DNA from: an uncultured Bacilli bacterium
GTDB lineage: Bacteria; Bacillota_I; Bacilli_A; RFN20; CAG-826
Reading direction: 5' to 3'
DNA: 36,918 bases
Assembly: GCA_944363535.1 (NCBI GenBank)
Contig: CALVUG010000010.1
Coordinates: 1 to 36,918 of the forward strand
A program made the translations under genes and the position numbers. Under the pieces are notes generated by a model, which worked only from the letters and a program-made list of their open reading frames with translations, was not told the DNA's origin and did not search any database. How positions within the stretch are numbered: position 1 is the first letter of the stretch; each line of letters begins with the position of its first letter. Below, in pieces: positions 6,734 to 15,769 of this stretch.

Positions 6734-7606
6734 CTACTTAACGGAGGGTTTCCTAGGTCTAGGAGCCCTCTTTTTAGATTTGTTTTGGAGAAGTTCCGCT
6801 AAGAACTTATCTCTTTCATTTTCACTTTCAAATTTAAATGTCACTTGCAATTTGGAATAAGATGAATCGCAGTGATATTTCGAATCAATTTTCTTTTTAA
6901 ATTTATCGTCGTTAACGTCATGTTTATAGGCGTAGACTAATTTTTCGATATCGTGCACACTTAAATTATCAGAGTAGATACGTTTAAGTAAATCTTGCAT
7001 GACATCTTCTGGTAAAGCCACTAAAGCTTTGGCGTGACCGTAGGTCAACTTACCAGTACTTAAATCGGAAAGAACGCTATCTGGTAAAGTTAAAAGTCTT
7101 ACGATATTAGTCACTTGTGGACGAGAAATATGGATGAGAGTAGCGACGCTATTTTGTGAATAATTATAATCTTTAATAATCTTTTCTAACACTAACGCCA
7201 TCTCGACGATATTTCTTTCTTTGTGATCGTTGATATCACTTAGTAAAGTGAATAATAAATCTTCGTCGCTTACATCTAAAACAATGCAGGGAATTGGACT
7301 AATTTTTGCTAACTTCGCGGCAAGTAATCTTTTTCTTCCTAAGACGATTTCATAGTGATCTTTCTTACTTCTTACGATGAGTGGTGTTCTAAAACCATTC
7401 TTCTTTAAAGATTCACCAATACTTTTAAGCAAAGTATCGGAAAGTTTTGCTTTTTTTAAGAACAAATTATCGTCGATGAGTTTCGATTCAATCTCTTTGA
7501 CAGAATTAGATTTATATTCTTTTTCCATCTCGCGAATGACATCGCTCTTAGCGAATTTCTTCACTAATTCTTTCAAGTCTTGGTTAATGATTTTGTTGTT
7601 GCTCAT
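6734..7606 (-). CDS. parB: ParB/Spo0J-type chromosome partition protein
   Basis: Binds parS sites and works with ParA in chromosome segregation. The N-terminal ParB/Srx fold spans about 50-125; the CTP-binding box usually written GERR is GRKRLLAA here (90-97). A helix-turn-helix lies at about 148-172 ([21 protein letters not shown]), followed by [13 protein letters not shown] (186-198), typical of the family. The C-terminal dimerization part ends in a basic tail. At 290 residues it could be ParB or its paralogue Noc; being last after parA favours ParB. It overlaps parA by 23 bases. The codons of its tail form the terminator hairpin of the convergent hsp20. No parS was found nearby. Confidence 0.9.
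   Translation of the reverse strand: MSNNKIINQDLKELVKKFAKSDVIREMEKEYKSNSVKEIESKLIDDNLFLKKAKLSDTLLKSIGESLKKNGFRTPLIVRSKKDHYEIVLGRKRLLAAKLAKISPIPCIVLDVSDEDLLFTLLSDINDHKERNIVEMALVLEKIIKDYNYSQNSVATLIHISRPQVTNIVRLLTLPDSVLSDLSTGKLTYGHAKALVALPEDVMQDLLKRIYSDNLSVHDIEKLVYAYKHDVNDDKFKKKIDSKYHCDSSYSKLQVTFKFESENERDKFLAELLQNKSKKRAPRPRKPSVK
6744..6775 (+). terminator. hsp20 terminator embedded in parB coding sequence
   Basis: GAGGG (6744-6748) pairs with CCCTC (6766-6770), with an inner CCTA/TAGG stem, then TTTTT. On the other strand these bases are the last ten or so codons of parB, encoding its Pro/Arg/Lys-rich tail. Confidence 0.85.
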
Positions 7607-8369
7607 AATCTAATATCTCCTTTGCTAGATTTAAATATGATGTCGACCCTAAAGAAGTTGGTCGATAGATGATAGATGGAATACCCCTCGCACTCGCCTC
7701 TGGTAAAGTGACGTTACGAGGAATGTGAGTGAGGAAAGTCTTTTCTTTAAAAAGACCTCTTATCTGCGTCGATACTTCCGTCGCTAGACGAATTCTTGCA
7801 TCGTACATTGTCAGTAAAAACCCTTCGATCGATAAATCGTGATTATATTGAGTTTGAATATTGGAGATGCTCGCTAATACTTGAGCCACTGCTTCTAAAG
7901 CAAAATATTCACATTGGACGGGAATGATGCAAGTCGAAGCCGCCACTAAGGCATTAATCGATAAAAGTCCTAAGGAAGGCGGACAATCGATGAACATATA
8001 ATCATAATTTTTCTTAATTTTCTTCAAATTTTCTTTAAGTAAGAAATAAGGATTAAGATTTTTAGCGTTACTTTGTAAATGGACATCTAAACTTGTCAAT
8101 TTAATATTGGCTGGTAATAAATCTAAACCTTTCATCGTCGTCTTTTTAATAACTTTATTAATATCGTAATCGAACGCTAAGCAGTCGAAAATCGAACGAT
8201 TTAATAAAGTAATATCGATGCCGACGCCACGTGAAGAATTGCCTTGTGGATCCATATCGATTAAAAGGACGTTTTTTCCAAGGTAAGCAAAAGATGCGCT
8301 TAAATTTATTGCTGTCGTCGTCTTACCGACGCCACCTTTTTGATTAGCGATCGCAATAATTCTTCCCAT
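7584..8369 (-). CDS. parA: ParA/Soj chromosome partition ATPase
   Basis: Walker-type ATPase that binds DNA non-specifically as an ATP dimer and moves ParB-parS complexes; Soj homologues also act on DnaA. The deviant Walker A KGGVGKTT is at 11-18, the switch/Walker A' region LIDMDPQGN at 36-44, and the Walker B-like FIDCPPSLG lies near 123-132. The 261-residue length is normal. The ATG directly follows a TATAAT box by 6 bases with no Shine-Dalgarno, so a leaderless transcript is likely here in addition to read-through from rsmG. Confidence 0.96.
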   Translation of the reverse strand: MGRIIAIANQKGGVGKTTTAINLSASFAYLGKNVLLIDMDPQGNSSRGVGIDITLLNRSIFDCLAFDYDINKVIKKTTMKGLDLLPANIKLTSLDVHLQSNAKNLNPYFLLKENLKKIKKNYDYMFIDCPPSLGLLSINALVAASTCIIPVQCEYFALEAVAQVLASISNIQTQYNHDLSIEGFLLTMYDARIRLATEVSTQIRGLFKEKTFLTHIPRNVTLPEASARGIPSIIYRPTSLGSTSYLNLAKEILDYEQQQNH

Positions 8370-8375
8370 AATTTA

Positions 8376-8402
8376 ATTATAGCAAAAAAATTGTGAAATC
8401 AA
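8376..8402 (-). promoter_or_regulatory. Internal leaderless promoter for parAB
   Basis: Minus strand TTGATT (8397-8402), 15-base spacer, TATAAT (8376-8381), then six bases and the ATG. A start 7 bases after the -10 falls on the A of the ATG. It fills the only sizeable gap (33 bases) in the suf-to-parB gene run. Confidence 0.5.
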
Positions 8403-9098
8403 TTATAAAGGTTTAGATTTAATGATGGAAAAATCGCGCGGATATTTTTTTGCGTTTTCACGCATCTTTAAATAAGATACAATACGCCTTTCACCTGCCA
8501 TATTTGGTAAAGCAAAATTTAAGACGTTATCCACTTTTAAATTTAGTAGTTTTGAAATTCTATTTTCATCTTTAATTTGCGATTCACTAGCCTTAGATTT
8601 TAAAGTCATTAATAAACCATTAACTTTGACGAAAGGAGCAAGAATTTCAAGTTCGATATTCGTTGGGGCAAACGCTCTTGCGGTCACTAGATCAAAACTT
8701 TCTCTAAGTTCACTATGAGCAAGAGTTTCAGCCCTACCTAAATAAGTTTTAATATTTTTAAGATTTAAAGCTTCGCACACCAAATTAATAAAATGAATTT
8801 TTTTATGATTAGAATCGATTGCTACCCCTTGCATATAAGGATAAATGATCGCTAATGGGATGAGAGGAAATCCACCCCCAGAACCGACATCTAAGACATT
8901 TTTTCCGTTCAAATCCATATCTTTAAATGGATAAAGTGAATCATAAAAGTGTTTAATTAAAACATCTTCTTCATTCGTAATAGCGGTCAAATTATATTTT
9001 TCGTTTTCGCTAATTAAAAGTTTATAGAAATTAAAAAATGCTTCTTCTTGTTCCTTATTGAGATTTGGAAATATATCTTTCAATATTTTAAAATCCAT
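8403..9098 (-). CDS. rsmG: 16S rRNA (guanine-527-N7) methyltransferase
   Basis: Methylates G527 of 16S rRNA using S-adenosylmethionine; formerly gidB. The SAM-binding motif VLDVGSGGGFPLIPLA lies near residues 65-80, and the TARAFAP segment follows around 135, both typical. The ATG at 9098 overlaps the mnmG stop by one base (TGATG). A TTG three bases upstream is an alternative start that adds one residue. GAGAGGA lies about 8-9 bases upstream. mnmG-rsmG-parA-parB is the classical order near the origin in Bacillota. Confidence 0.95.
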   Translation of the reverse strand: MDFKILKDIFPNLNKEQEEAFFNFYKLLISENEKYNLTAITNEEDVLIKHFYDSLYPFKDMDLNGKNVLDVGSGGGFPLIPLAIIYPYMQGVAIDSNHKKIHFINLVCEALNLKNIKTYLGRAETLAHSELRESFDLVTARAFAPTNIELEILAPFVKVNGLLMTLKSKASESQIKDENRISKLLNLKVDNVLNFALPNMAGERRIVSYLKMRENAKKYPRDFSIIKSKPL

Positions 9099-10978
9099 CA
9101 ATTATTTCCTCTCTTCTTCAAATAGATCAAAAGCCTATTAATGTCACTTGGATTGATACCAGAAATTCTTGAAGCTTGGGCAAGGCTAATCGGTCTAACT
9201 TTAGCAAGCTTTTCTCTTGCTTCTAAGGCTAAACCATCGATATTTTTATAATCTAAATCGCTAGGTAAAGTAACGCTTTCTAATTTCTTTAATTTAATCG
9301 CATCATGTTCTTGTTTTTTAATGTAACCTTCATATTTAATTTTCACTTCAAGTTTAACGATGGAAATTGGAAGGAAATTTAAAGCTTTTAATTCATCATT
9401 ATTTTCGATAATTTTTATAAGTGAAACATCTTTTCTTCTTATGAGTTCTAGCGCATTCACGCCATGCGTTAACGGTTCATAATTTAGTGATATTAAATAA
9501 CTATTTAACCAACTATCTTTTGGTCCAAAATGTAATTTAGCTAAAATATCGTAACCTTTTTGAATCTTATTTTCTTCTTCCTTAAAGATTTTATATCTTT
9601 CTTCACTAATTAGACCAAATTTATGACCATGTTCGCTAAGCCTAGTGTCCGCGTTATCGTGTCTTAATAAGAGGCGATACTCTGCCCTGCTTGATAAAAG
9701 TCGATAAGGTTCGCTAATCCCTTTAGTGACTAAATCATCGATCATGACACCAATGTAAGATTCATCTCTTCTTAAAATAAAAGGTTCTTCATTTTTAATT
9801 TTTAAAGCAGCATTAATGCCAGCCATAAGTCCTAATCCCGCTGCTTCTTCATAGCCTGACGTTCCAGCAATTTGACCAGCGATATATAAGCCTTCATATT
9901 TTTTTGTTTCTAAAGTCTTAGTTAATTCAAGAGGTGAAAGTGCGTCATATTCAATCGCATAAGCATATTTTAAAATTTCAGCCTTTTCTAAGCCTGGTAA
10001 AGAATGAACCATATCCACTTGCACTTCTTCGCACATCGAAGTTGCGAATCCTTGTAAATAGATAGAATTTAAATCATGACCTTCAGGTTCTAAGAATAAT
10101 TGGTGTCTTTCATGACTTGGAAATTGGACGACTTTAGCTTCAATTGAAGGACAATATCTTGGACCAATGCCTTTAACATTCCCGCTATATAAAGCAGTCT
10201 CATTTAGATGAGAATTAATAATATCATGTGTTTCTTTCGTCGTATAAATTAGATAACAAGGATATTGTTCATCAAGAGGAATGAACTTATTTGTCTCGTA
10301 AGAAAACGCTAATGGTTCATCCGTCCCTAATTCAATTTTAGCTTTGCTAAAGTCGATAGATTCTCTTTTGACACGTGGAGGTGTGCCAGTCTTTAAACGA
10401 ATGATTTCTAAACCCATCTCTTTTAAACATTGAGAAATTTCTTTGACGCTCTTCTCTCCGTCTGGCCCACCTTCATGACGTTTTAATCCGACAAGTATTT
10501 CTGCATTCGCATATGTACCTAACGCTAAGATGGTAGCTTTCGAATAAAAAACTTGTCCATCTTTTAAAACGACACCTAAAACTTTTTTATCTTCGTAAAT
10601 TAAAGAAGTAACCGCTCCATCTAGATAAGTAAGATTTTCTTGCTTCAGTATCTTATCTTGCATGATTTTTCGATATAACGCTCGATCATTTTGTGAACGA
10701 AGCGCCCATACCCCAGGCCCTTTACCGCGGTTAAGCATCTTCATTTGCATGTAACGATCGTCCGCGCTTTTAGCCATCTCGCCTCCAAGAGCATCAATTT
10801 CTCTTACGACGATACCTTTAGCCGAACCACCGATGGAAGGATTGCAAGGCATATTAGCGATGTTGTTAAAATTTAAAGATATAAGTAAAGTTTTTAGTCC
10901 CATACGCGCAGGAGCAAGACTAGCTTCGATACCAGCATGACCGCCACCGACGACGATGACATCAAAACGATTATCCAT
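9098..10978 (-). CDS. mnmG: tRNA uridine-34 5-carboxymethylaminomethyl modification enzyme MnmG
   Basis: FAD enzyme that with MnmE modifies the wobble uridine of several tRNAs. The dinucleotide-binding GGGHAGIEA is at 11-19, the CNPSIGGSAKG motif at 45-55, and the second family signature (GQIAGTSGYEEAAG) in the middle third. The length of 626 is typical. The ATG overlaps the sufB stop by one base (TAATG), so mnmG is translationally coupled to the Fe-S operon. mnmE is not in the window. Confidence 0.97.
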   Translation of the reverse strand: MDNRFDVIVVGGGHAGIEASLAPARMGLKTLLISLNFNNIANMPCNPSIGGSAKGIVVREIDALGGEMAKSADDRYMQMKMLNRGKGPGVWALRSQNDRALYRKIMQDKILKQENLTYLDGAVTSLIYEDKKVLGVVLKDGQVFYSKATILALGTYANAEILVGLKRHEGGPDGEKSVKEISQCLKEMGLEIIRLKTGTPPRVKRESIDFSKAKIELGTDEPLAFSYETNKFIPLDEQYPCYLIYTTKETHDIINSHLNETALYSGNVKGIGPRYCPSIEAKVVQFPSHERHQLFLEPEGHDLNSIYLQGFATSMCEEVQVDMVHSLPGLEKAEILKYAYAIEYDALSPLELTKTLETKKYEGLYIAGQIAGTSGYEEAAGLGLMAGINAALKIKNEEPFILRRDESYIGVMIDDLVTKGISEPYRLLSSRAEYRLLLRHDNADTRLSEHGHKFGLISEERYKIFKEEENKIQKGYDILAKLHFGPKDSWLNSYLISLNYEPLTHGVNALELIRRKDVSLIKIIENNDELKALNFLPISIVKLEVKIKYEGYIKKQEHDAIKLKKLESVTLPSDLDYKNIDGLALEAREKLAKVRPISLAQASRISGINPSDINRLLIYLKKRGNN

Positions 10979-12387
10979 TAGCCGACACTACCTTCCATGT
11001 CGAGTTTGATCAATTGATTTAATTCGACAGCGTATTCCATAGGAAGTTCTTTTGAAAATGGTTCGATAAAGCCCATGACGATCATTTCTTTCGCTTGTTC
11101 TTCATCTATACCACGTGACATCAAATAAAATAATTGTTCTTCATTAATTTTTGAGACTGTCGCTTCATGTTCAATATAACTTGTCGCATTAGCCATCTCA
11201 TTTTTTGGTAAAGTATCAGATTTAGAGATATCATCGAGAATTAAAGTATCGCATTTAACGCTTACTTTCGAATGATGAGCGCCTTCTTTAATCCTTACCG
11301 TTCCACGATAATTTGAAGTCCCACCATTTTTAACGATAGTTTTAGAAATAATCGTCGAAGAAGTGCGAGGAGCTTCATGAATCATACGCGCTCCAGCATC
11401 TTGATATTGATCTTTACTCGCTACCGCTACAGAAATGCAAGTGCCTTTCGCCCCTTCGCCTCTTAAGACGCAAGCAGGATATTTCATGTTGACGCTACTT
11501 CCGATATTACCATCGATCCACTCCATCAAAGCATTTTCGTAACATACAGCTCTTTTAGTTACTAAGTTGACGATATTTTTCGACCAATTTTGAACAGTTG
11601 AATATCGACATCTAGCGTTTTTATGAACGAAAATTTCTACGACCGCCGCATGTAAACTTTCTTTGGAATAAATCGGAGCAGTACAGCCTTCCACATAGTG
11701 GACATCCGCACCTTCATCGACGATGATAAGCGTCCTTTCAAATTGACCCATCTTCTCTTGATTGATACGGAAATAGGACTGAAGGGGCTTTTCTAATTTG
11801 ACACCTTTTGGTACGTAAATAAATGAGCCACCAGACCAAACCGCCCCATTTAAAGCAGCAAATTTATTATCGCTATAGGGCACGATGGTGCCAAAATACT
11901 TTTTCACTAGTTCTGGACAGACTTTTAAAGCTTGATCAGTCGATAAAAAAATGACTCCTTTCTCATCAATTTCCGTAAGCATATTATGATAGACTACTTC
12001 CGATTCGTATTGAGCGCTTACACCAGCGAGAAATTTTTGTTCAGCTTCAGGAATACCTAATCGATCGAAAGTATGTTTGATCGTCTCCGGTACTTCTTCC
12101 CAACTATGACCTTCTTTTTCGGCTGTTCTAATAAAATAAGTGTAAGAATCAAAATCTAAATTCGAAAGATCAGGACCAAATTTTGGTAAAGGCATCGCTT
12201 TGAACGCACGATAAGATTTAAGACGATATTCGAGCATCCAATCAGGCTCACCTTTCAATTTAGAAATAGTTCTCACTACCTCTTCATTTAATCCTACACC
12301 AGTAGAAGTAACTGGTTTTACTTCGTCTTTAAAACCGTAAGCGTAAGTTTCTTCATTTTTATTTTTAAGATCATTTGCCATCGACAC
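10978..12387 (-). CDS. sufB: Fe-S cluster assembly scaffold SufB
   Basis: Core of the SufBCD complex on which Fe-S clusters are built. The 469-residue protein carries the typical SufB stretches: YESEVVYHN, then [26 protein letters not shown], and a C-terminal [12 protein letters not shown] and [11 protein letters not shown]. The GGAGG is 6 bases before a GTG (12387) and 12 before an ATG (12381); the GTG is kept for spacing, but the ATG would remove only two residues. It overlaps sufU. It is the last suf gene and is coupled directly to mnmG. Confidence 0.96.
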   Translation of the reverse strand: MSMANDLKNKNEETYAYGFKDEVKPVTSTGVGLNEEVVRTISKLKGEPDWMLEYRLKSYRAFKAMPLPKFGPDLSNLDFDSYTYFIRTAEKEGHSWEEVPETIKHTFDRLGIPEAEQKFLAGVSAQYESEVVYHNMLTEIDEKGVIFLSTDQALKVCPELVKKYFGTIVPYSDNKFAALNGAVWSGGSFIYVPKGVKLEKPLQSYFRINQEKMGQFERTLIIVDEGADVHYVEGCTAPIYSKESLHAAVVEIFVHKNARCRYSTVQNWSKNIVNLVTKRAVCYENALMEWIDGNIGSSVNMKYPACVLRGEGAKGTCISVAVASKDQYQDAGARMIHEAPRTSSTIISKTIVKNGGTSNYRGTVRIKEGAHHSKVSVKCDTLILDDISKSDTLPKNEMANATSYIEHEATVSKINEEQLFYLMSRGIDEEQAKEMIVMGFIEPFSKELPMEYAVELNQLIKLDMEGSVG

Positions 12388-12811
12388 TAATGGCCTCCTT
12401 TAAAGCGTTCCAACCAATCGTCGCACATTTGATACGAGCGGCTTGTTTATGCGTATTTTTAAAGGCGTTAGCCTCATCTAAAATATCGCTATCGAAAGGT
12501 TTTTCAAAAATCATATTAAAATATGATTCTAAAATCTTTTTGGCTTCTTCGATCGTTTTACCGATCACTAAATCGCACATAATATCAGTCGAACTCGCGG
12601 TGATCGTACACGCTACACCATCAAATAATGCGTCAGTGACAACCCCGTCTTTAATTTCGACGTAAAGGGTAATATCATCGATACAATTTTCTGAATCCTT
12701 ATGAATTTGAATGTAACTTGATAAATCATTAGGCACGTGACGGTGTCTAGGATTAGAAAAGTGATCCATAATAATAGATCTCATCATATGTTCATCAAGA
12801 AAAATAGGCAT
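12371..12811 (-). CDS. sufU: SufU, zinc-dependent sulfur acceptor for SufS
   Basis: Takes persulfide sulfur from SufS and passes it to SufB. The Zn/sulfur ligands of Bacillus SufU are all matched: C-x-D in NCIDD (about 38-40), the cysteine in GVACTITAS (about 63) and the one in RIKCATIGW near residue 128. The 146-residue length is normal. It overlaps sufS upstream and sufB downstream by 17 bases each, so expression is tightly coupled. SufU rather than IscU points to Bacillota. Confidence 0.94.
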   Translation of the reverse strand: MPIFLDEHMMRSIIMDHFSNPRHRHVPNDLSSYIQIHKDSENCIDDITLYVEIKDGVVTDALFDGVACTITASSTDIMCDLVIGKTIEEAKKILESYFNMIFEKPFDSDILDEANAFKNTHKQAARIKCATIGWNALKEAISVDGK

Positions 12812-14033
12812 CTAAGAATCCCTCACTTCCATCTAATGCTTCACAAAGAGCATCAATTTCTTCAAATGTATTATAAAACGCTAAAGAGATGCGCACCGTC
12901 GCTAGTGAATGAAGATGATCGATCAATATTTTAGCGCAGTGTTGACCACTTCTTGTCGCAATACCTTTTGAATTGAGATAAGTCGATAAATCTTGGGCAA
13001 AAACATCTTTGATGTTGATAGTGATGATAGCACCTTCAGCGTGTTCATTATAAATGATAATATTTTTAACTTTTTTAAGTTTTTCGATAGCGTAAGCGCG
13101 TAGTTCACTTTCTCTTTTTTCAATGTTATCAATACCATAATCATTGATGAAATCGATCGCTGCCCCTAAACCGAAGATGCCTTCAAGATTTAACGTTCCA
13201 GCTTCTAATCTTTCTGGTGCGCTAAGATAACGTACATCGCCGCACGCTAAGAACTTCGCATTCATGCCCCCACCAGAAAGAAGCGGTTCCATCTTATCTA
13301 ATAAAGCTTTTTTACCATAGATGACACCTAAGCCAGTTGGGCCATACATCTTATGCGCACTGAAAGCTAAGAAATCACAATCGATATCTTGCACATCAGT
13401 TTTCATATGTGGGACAGATTGAGCCCCGTCTAAAACAAAATAAGCGTTAAATTCGTGGCAAATACGGGCCATTTCTTTTACTTCGCTCTTAAACCCTAAG
13501 ACGTTAGTGACATGTGCGACGCTAACGATTTTAGTTTTATTGGTAATAACTTTTCTTAAATTATTCGCGGTGATACGACCTTCTTCAGTCAATGGAATGT
13601 AGACGATTTTAGCTTTTTTAATTTCGGCAATTTTAAACCACGGTAAGACGTTAGAGGCATGCTCTGCTTCATCGATAATTATCTCATCGCCTTCTTCAAC
13701 ATATTTTAATAAACCATAGGCAATGATGTTGATGGACATAGATGCGCCAGCGGTGAAGACGATTTCTTCAGGCATTTTAGCGTGGATAAATTTTGCAACT
13801 TTTTCTCTAACACCATAGACGTATTTATCCATTTCAAAGCAAAGATCATAATCGCCTCGATGCGAATTAGAAGTCTTATTAAAATAGTAATCTTTCACTG
13901 CTTCAAAAACTTGATAAGGTTTAAAAGTTGTGGAAGCATTATCTAAAAAGATAAGAGGTTTACCTTGCATACGCTTATCTTCATTCAACATAGGAAAATT
14001 TGCTCTAATTTCATCGATATCCATCTTCTTCAT
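12795..14033 (-). CDS. sufS: Cysteine desulfurase SufS
   Basis: PLP enzyme that takes sulfur from cysteine for Fe-S assembly. The PLP lysine is K228 in SAHKMYGPTG, preceded by DGAQSVPHM (202-210), and the persulfide cysteine is C366 in RSGQHCA (361-367), placed as in group II desulfurases. The ATG follows GAGGA by 8 bases. It overlaps sufD by 4 bases and sufU by 17. The length of 412 is typical. Confidence 0.97.
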   Translation of the reverse strand: MKKMDIDEIRANFPMLNEDKRMQGKPLIFLDNASTTFKPYQVFEAVKDYYFNKTSNSHRGDYDLCFEMDKYVYGVREKVAKFIHAKMPEEIVFTAGASMSINIIAYGLLKYVEEGDEIIIDEAEHASNVLPWFKIAEIKKAKIVYIPLTEEGRITANNLRKVITNKTKIVSVAHVTNVLGFKSEVKEMARICHEFNAYFVLDGAQSVPHMKTDVQDIDCDFLAFSAHKMYGPTGLGVIYGKKALLDKMEPLLSGGGMNAKFLACGDVRYLSAPERLEAGTLNLEGIFGLGAAIDFINDYGIDNIEKRESELRAYAIEKLKKVKNIIIYNEHAEGAIITINIKDVFAQDLSTYLNSKGIATRSGQHCAKILIDHLHSLATVRISLAFYNTFEEIDALCEALDGSEGFLDAYFS

Positions 14034-14755
14034 AAAATTTTCCTCAAGGAAGATAATATATCTTCTTTTATCTTTTGATCTTCGATTTCATTTATAGCCA
14101 TCTGTAGATGCGCTAAAGTTAAAAGAAGCTTTGCTTCATCTTCATCCACTCCACGCGAAGCTAAATAAAACATCGCATTTTCATCAACTGAACCGACGCT
14201 TGCAGAATGCATGGCGATGACATCATCGCAGTCGATCGATAAGATAGGATCAGCCCTACCGTAAGAATCATCATCATAAACGATAATTTTAGCCACTTGT
14301 GAGACGCTTGCCTTATAGGCTTTTTCATAAATTTTTCCAACGCCAGCAAATCTTAACTTTCCGCCTTGAAGGGCGACACCAAGATTATGCATCGACGCTC
14401 TACTACGTTCGACTAGATGATGGAAGGAAACATCGATATTTTTATCATCATTTTCTTTAGCGACACTCGCTAAAGTCCAATCTAAAGATGAGTTTTCACC
14501 TACTAATTCAATATTTGCATTTAAATTTAATAAGCCATCACTTAAATCAAAGATGGTGACGTGCATCTTGGCTTCTTTTTTTAATTTACCAATAAAAGAT
14601 AAATCTTTTACTTCGCCGTTAAGGAAGATGATGAGACGAAGAGAAGAATTTTCATTTAAACTAAATTGCAGCGTAGAAAAATTCAAAGGACTAACCAAAG
14701 TTAAAGTCTTTTCTTCATCTTTATGCAAAGTTAAATTTTTTTTACTTACTTTCAT
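14030..14755 (-). CDS. sufD: Shortened SufD subunit of the SufBCD scaffold
   Basis: Forms the SufB-SufD heterodimer that carries the nascent cluster. Only 241 residues long against roughly 400-440 for usual SufD. The preserved part is the beta-helix core and the C-terminal end, with ILSIDCDDVIAMHSASVGSVDE (about 168-189) and MFYLASRGVDEDEAKLLL (191-208). The conserved histidine in MHSAS is present. The N-terminal helical domain is missing. The start lies 14 bases inside the end of sufC and the gene overlaps sufS by 4, so no lost 5' coding segment can be hidden here: it is a short form, not a broken gene. Confidence 0.9.
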   Translation of the reverse strand: MKVSKKNLTLHKDEEKTLTLVSPLNFSTLQFSLNENSSLRLIIFLNGEVKDLSFIGKLKKEAKMHVTIFDLSDGLLNLNANIELVGENSSLDWTLASVAKENDDKNIDVSFHHLVERSRASMHNLGVALQGGKLRFAGVGKIYEKAYKASVSQVAKIIVYDDDSYGRADPILSIDCDDVIAMHSASVGSVDENAMFYLASRGVDEDEAKLLLTLAHLQMAINEIEDQKIKEDILSSLRKIL

Positions 14756-15584
14756 TTTTCTCTTTCGCTCGATTTTTCTTAACAGCGCAGCTACCTAGGG
14801 AAATGACTTTCGGTTTAGCGTCTTCACCTTTCTTTAAAGAAATACCATATTCTTCTTCTAACCATTCGTAACCTTCGACGTCGATTTTTTCGACGTAACT
14901 ACTATCACCTTCGAAGACGATTCTACCATCGACGATGATGACGACGCTGCTAGGTTTCACGATTTCATATAGCCTTGCATAATGCGAGATGATTAAAATG
15001 CCTTTACCAGCATTTTGTTCTTCTTTTAAAGCTTTTGCGACGTAATTTATTGCATCGACATCTAGACCACTATCGATTTCATCTACCAAAGCAAAAAGCG
15101 GATTTAAAATGCGCATTTGCATAATTTCATTTTTCTTCTTTTCACCACCGCTAAAACCTTCGTTAAGTGAACGATTGACCATATCGAAAGGAAAGTTAAC
15201 TTCTTTCGTTGCGTTATTAAGTAGTTTATAAAATTCCGATAACGAAATTGGCTTTTCTCTTCTCGCGTTGATAGCGGATCTTAAAAAATCCGCCGTTGGA
15301 ACGCCTGGTACTTCCACCGGTAATTGCATGGCTAAGAATAGTCCTAGTCTCGATCTTTCCGATGGACTAAGTTTTAAAATATCTTTTCCGTCGAGTAATA
15401 TTTCACCTTCATCCACGTGGTAACGAGGATGACCCATGATCGTCATTAATAAGGTTGATTTACCGTGGCCATTCGGGCCGAATAAAGCGATAGTCTCGCC
15501 TTGATTTAAGGTGAGGTCAATTCCTTTTAAGATGGCCTTTCCATCGATTGATACGTGCAGGTTTTTAATCGTTAATGTATGCAT
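14742..15584 (-). CDS. sufC: SufC, ABC ATPase of the Fe-S assembly complex
   Basis: Cytoplasmic ATPase that drives SufB-SufD rearrangement. Walker A GPNGHGKST is at 36-44, the signature FSGGEKKK at 144-151 and Walker B ALVDEIDSGLD at 165-175, as in all SufC. The protein has a C-terminal extension of about 30 residues beyond the usual 250, rich in lysine. I chose the ATG at 15584 with GAGG 8-9 bases upstream; an in-frame GTG at 15593 would place the Shine-Dalgarno against the start. It is the first gene of the suf-mnmG-rsmG-parAB run, with a TATATAAAAT stretch upstream that may hold its promoter. Confidence 0.95.
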   Translation of the reverse strand: MHTLTIKNLHVSIDGKAILKGIDLTLNQGETIALFGPNGHGKSTLLMTIMGHPRYHVDEGEILLDGKDILKLSPSERSRLGLFLAMQLPVEVPGVPTADFLRSAINARREKPISLSEFYKLLNNATKEVNFPFDMVNRSLNEGFSGGEKKKNEIMQMRILNPLFALVDEIDSGLDVDAINYVAKALKEEQNAGKGILIISHYARLYEIVKPSSVVIIVDGRIVFEGDSSYVEKIDVEGYEWLEEEYGISLKKGEDAKPKVISLGSCAVKKNRAKEKNESK

Positions 15585-15703
15585 ATTTCTCACCTCGCGT
15601 GATTTATATTTTATATAATCGCTAATGATTTTACCACTCAGACGATAAAAAAGTAATTAAATAGTGTTCGGGCGTTATTTATAAATAAGGAGTAAAAATC
15701 TAT

Positions 15704-15732
15704 TTGATATTTACAAATAAGATGTATAAAAT
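15704..15732 (+). promoter_or_regulatory. Promoter of the lipoprotein pair
   Basis: TTGATA (15704-15709), 17-base spacer, TAAAAT (15727-15732). An AAGGAGG follows just before the ATG at 15770. The 185-base gap with sufC also holds the divergent sufC promoter region. Confidence 0.6.
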
Positions 15733-15769
15733 AAAATACGCTATACATACGAAGGAGGAATAATAGTAT

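Noticed and set aside
8521-8540. DnaA box cluster suggesting oriC beside mnmG-rsmG-parAB
   Set aside because: Only one near-match (TTATCCACT) inside rsmG was seen; no cluster, no AT-rich unwinding region, no dnaA or rpmH.
6734-15584. parS sites near parAB or rsmG
   Set aside because: Several CACGTG cores occur (for example near 8229, 10375, 11115), but none has the flanking TGTTT/AAACA arms of the parS consensus.
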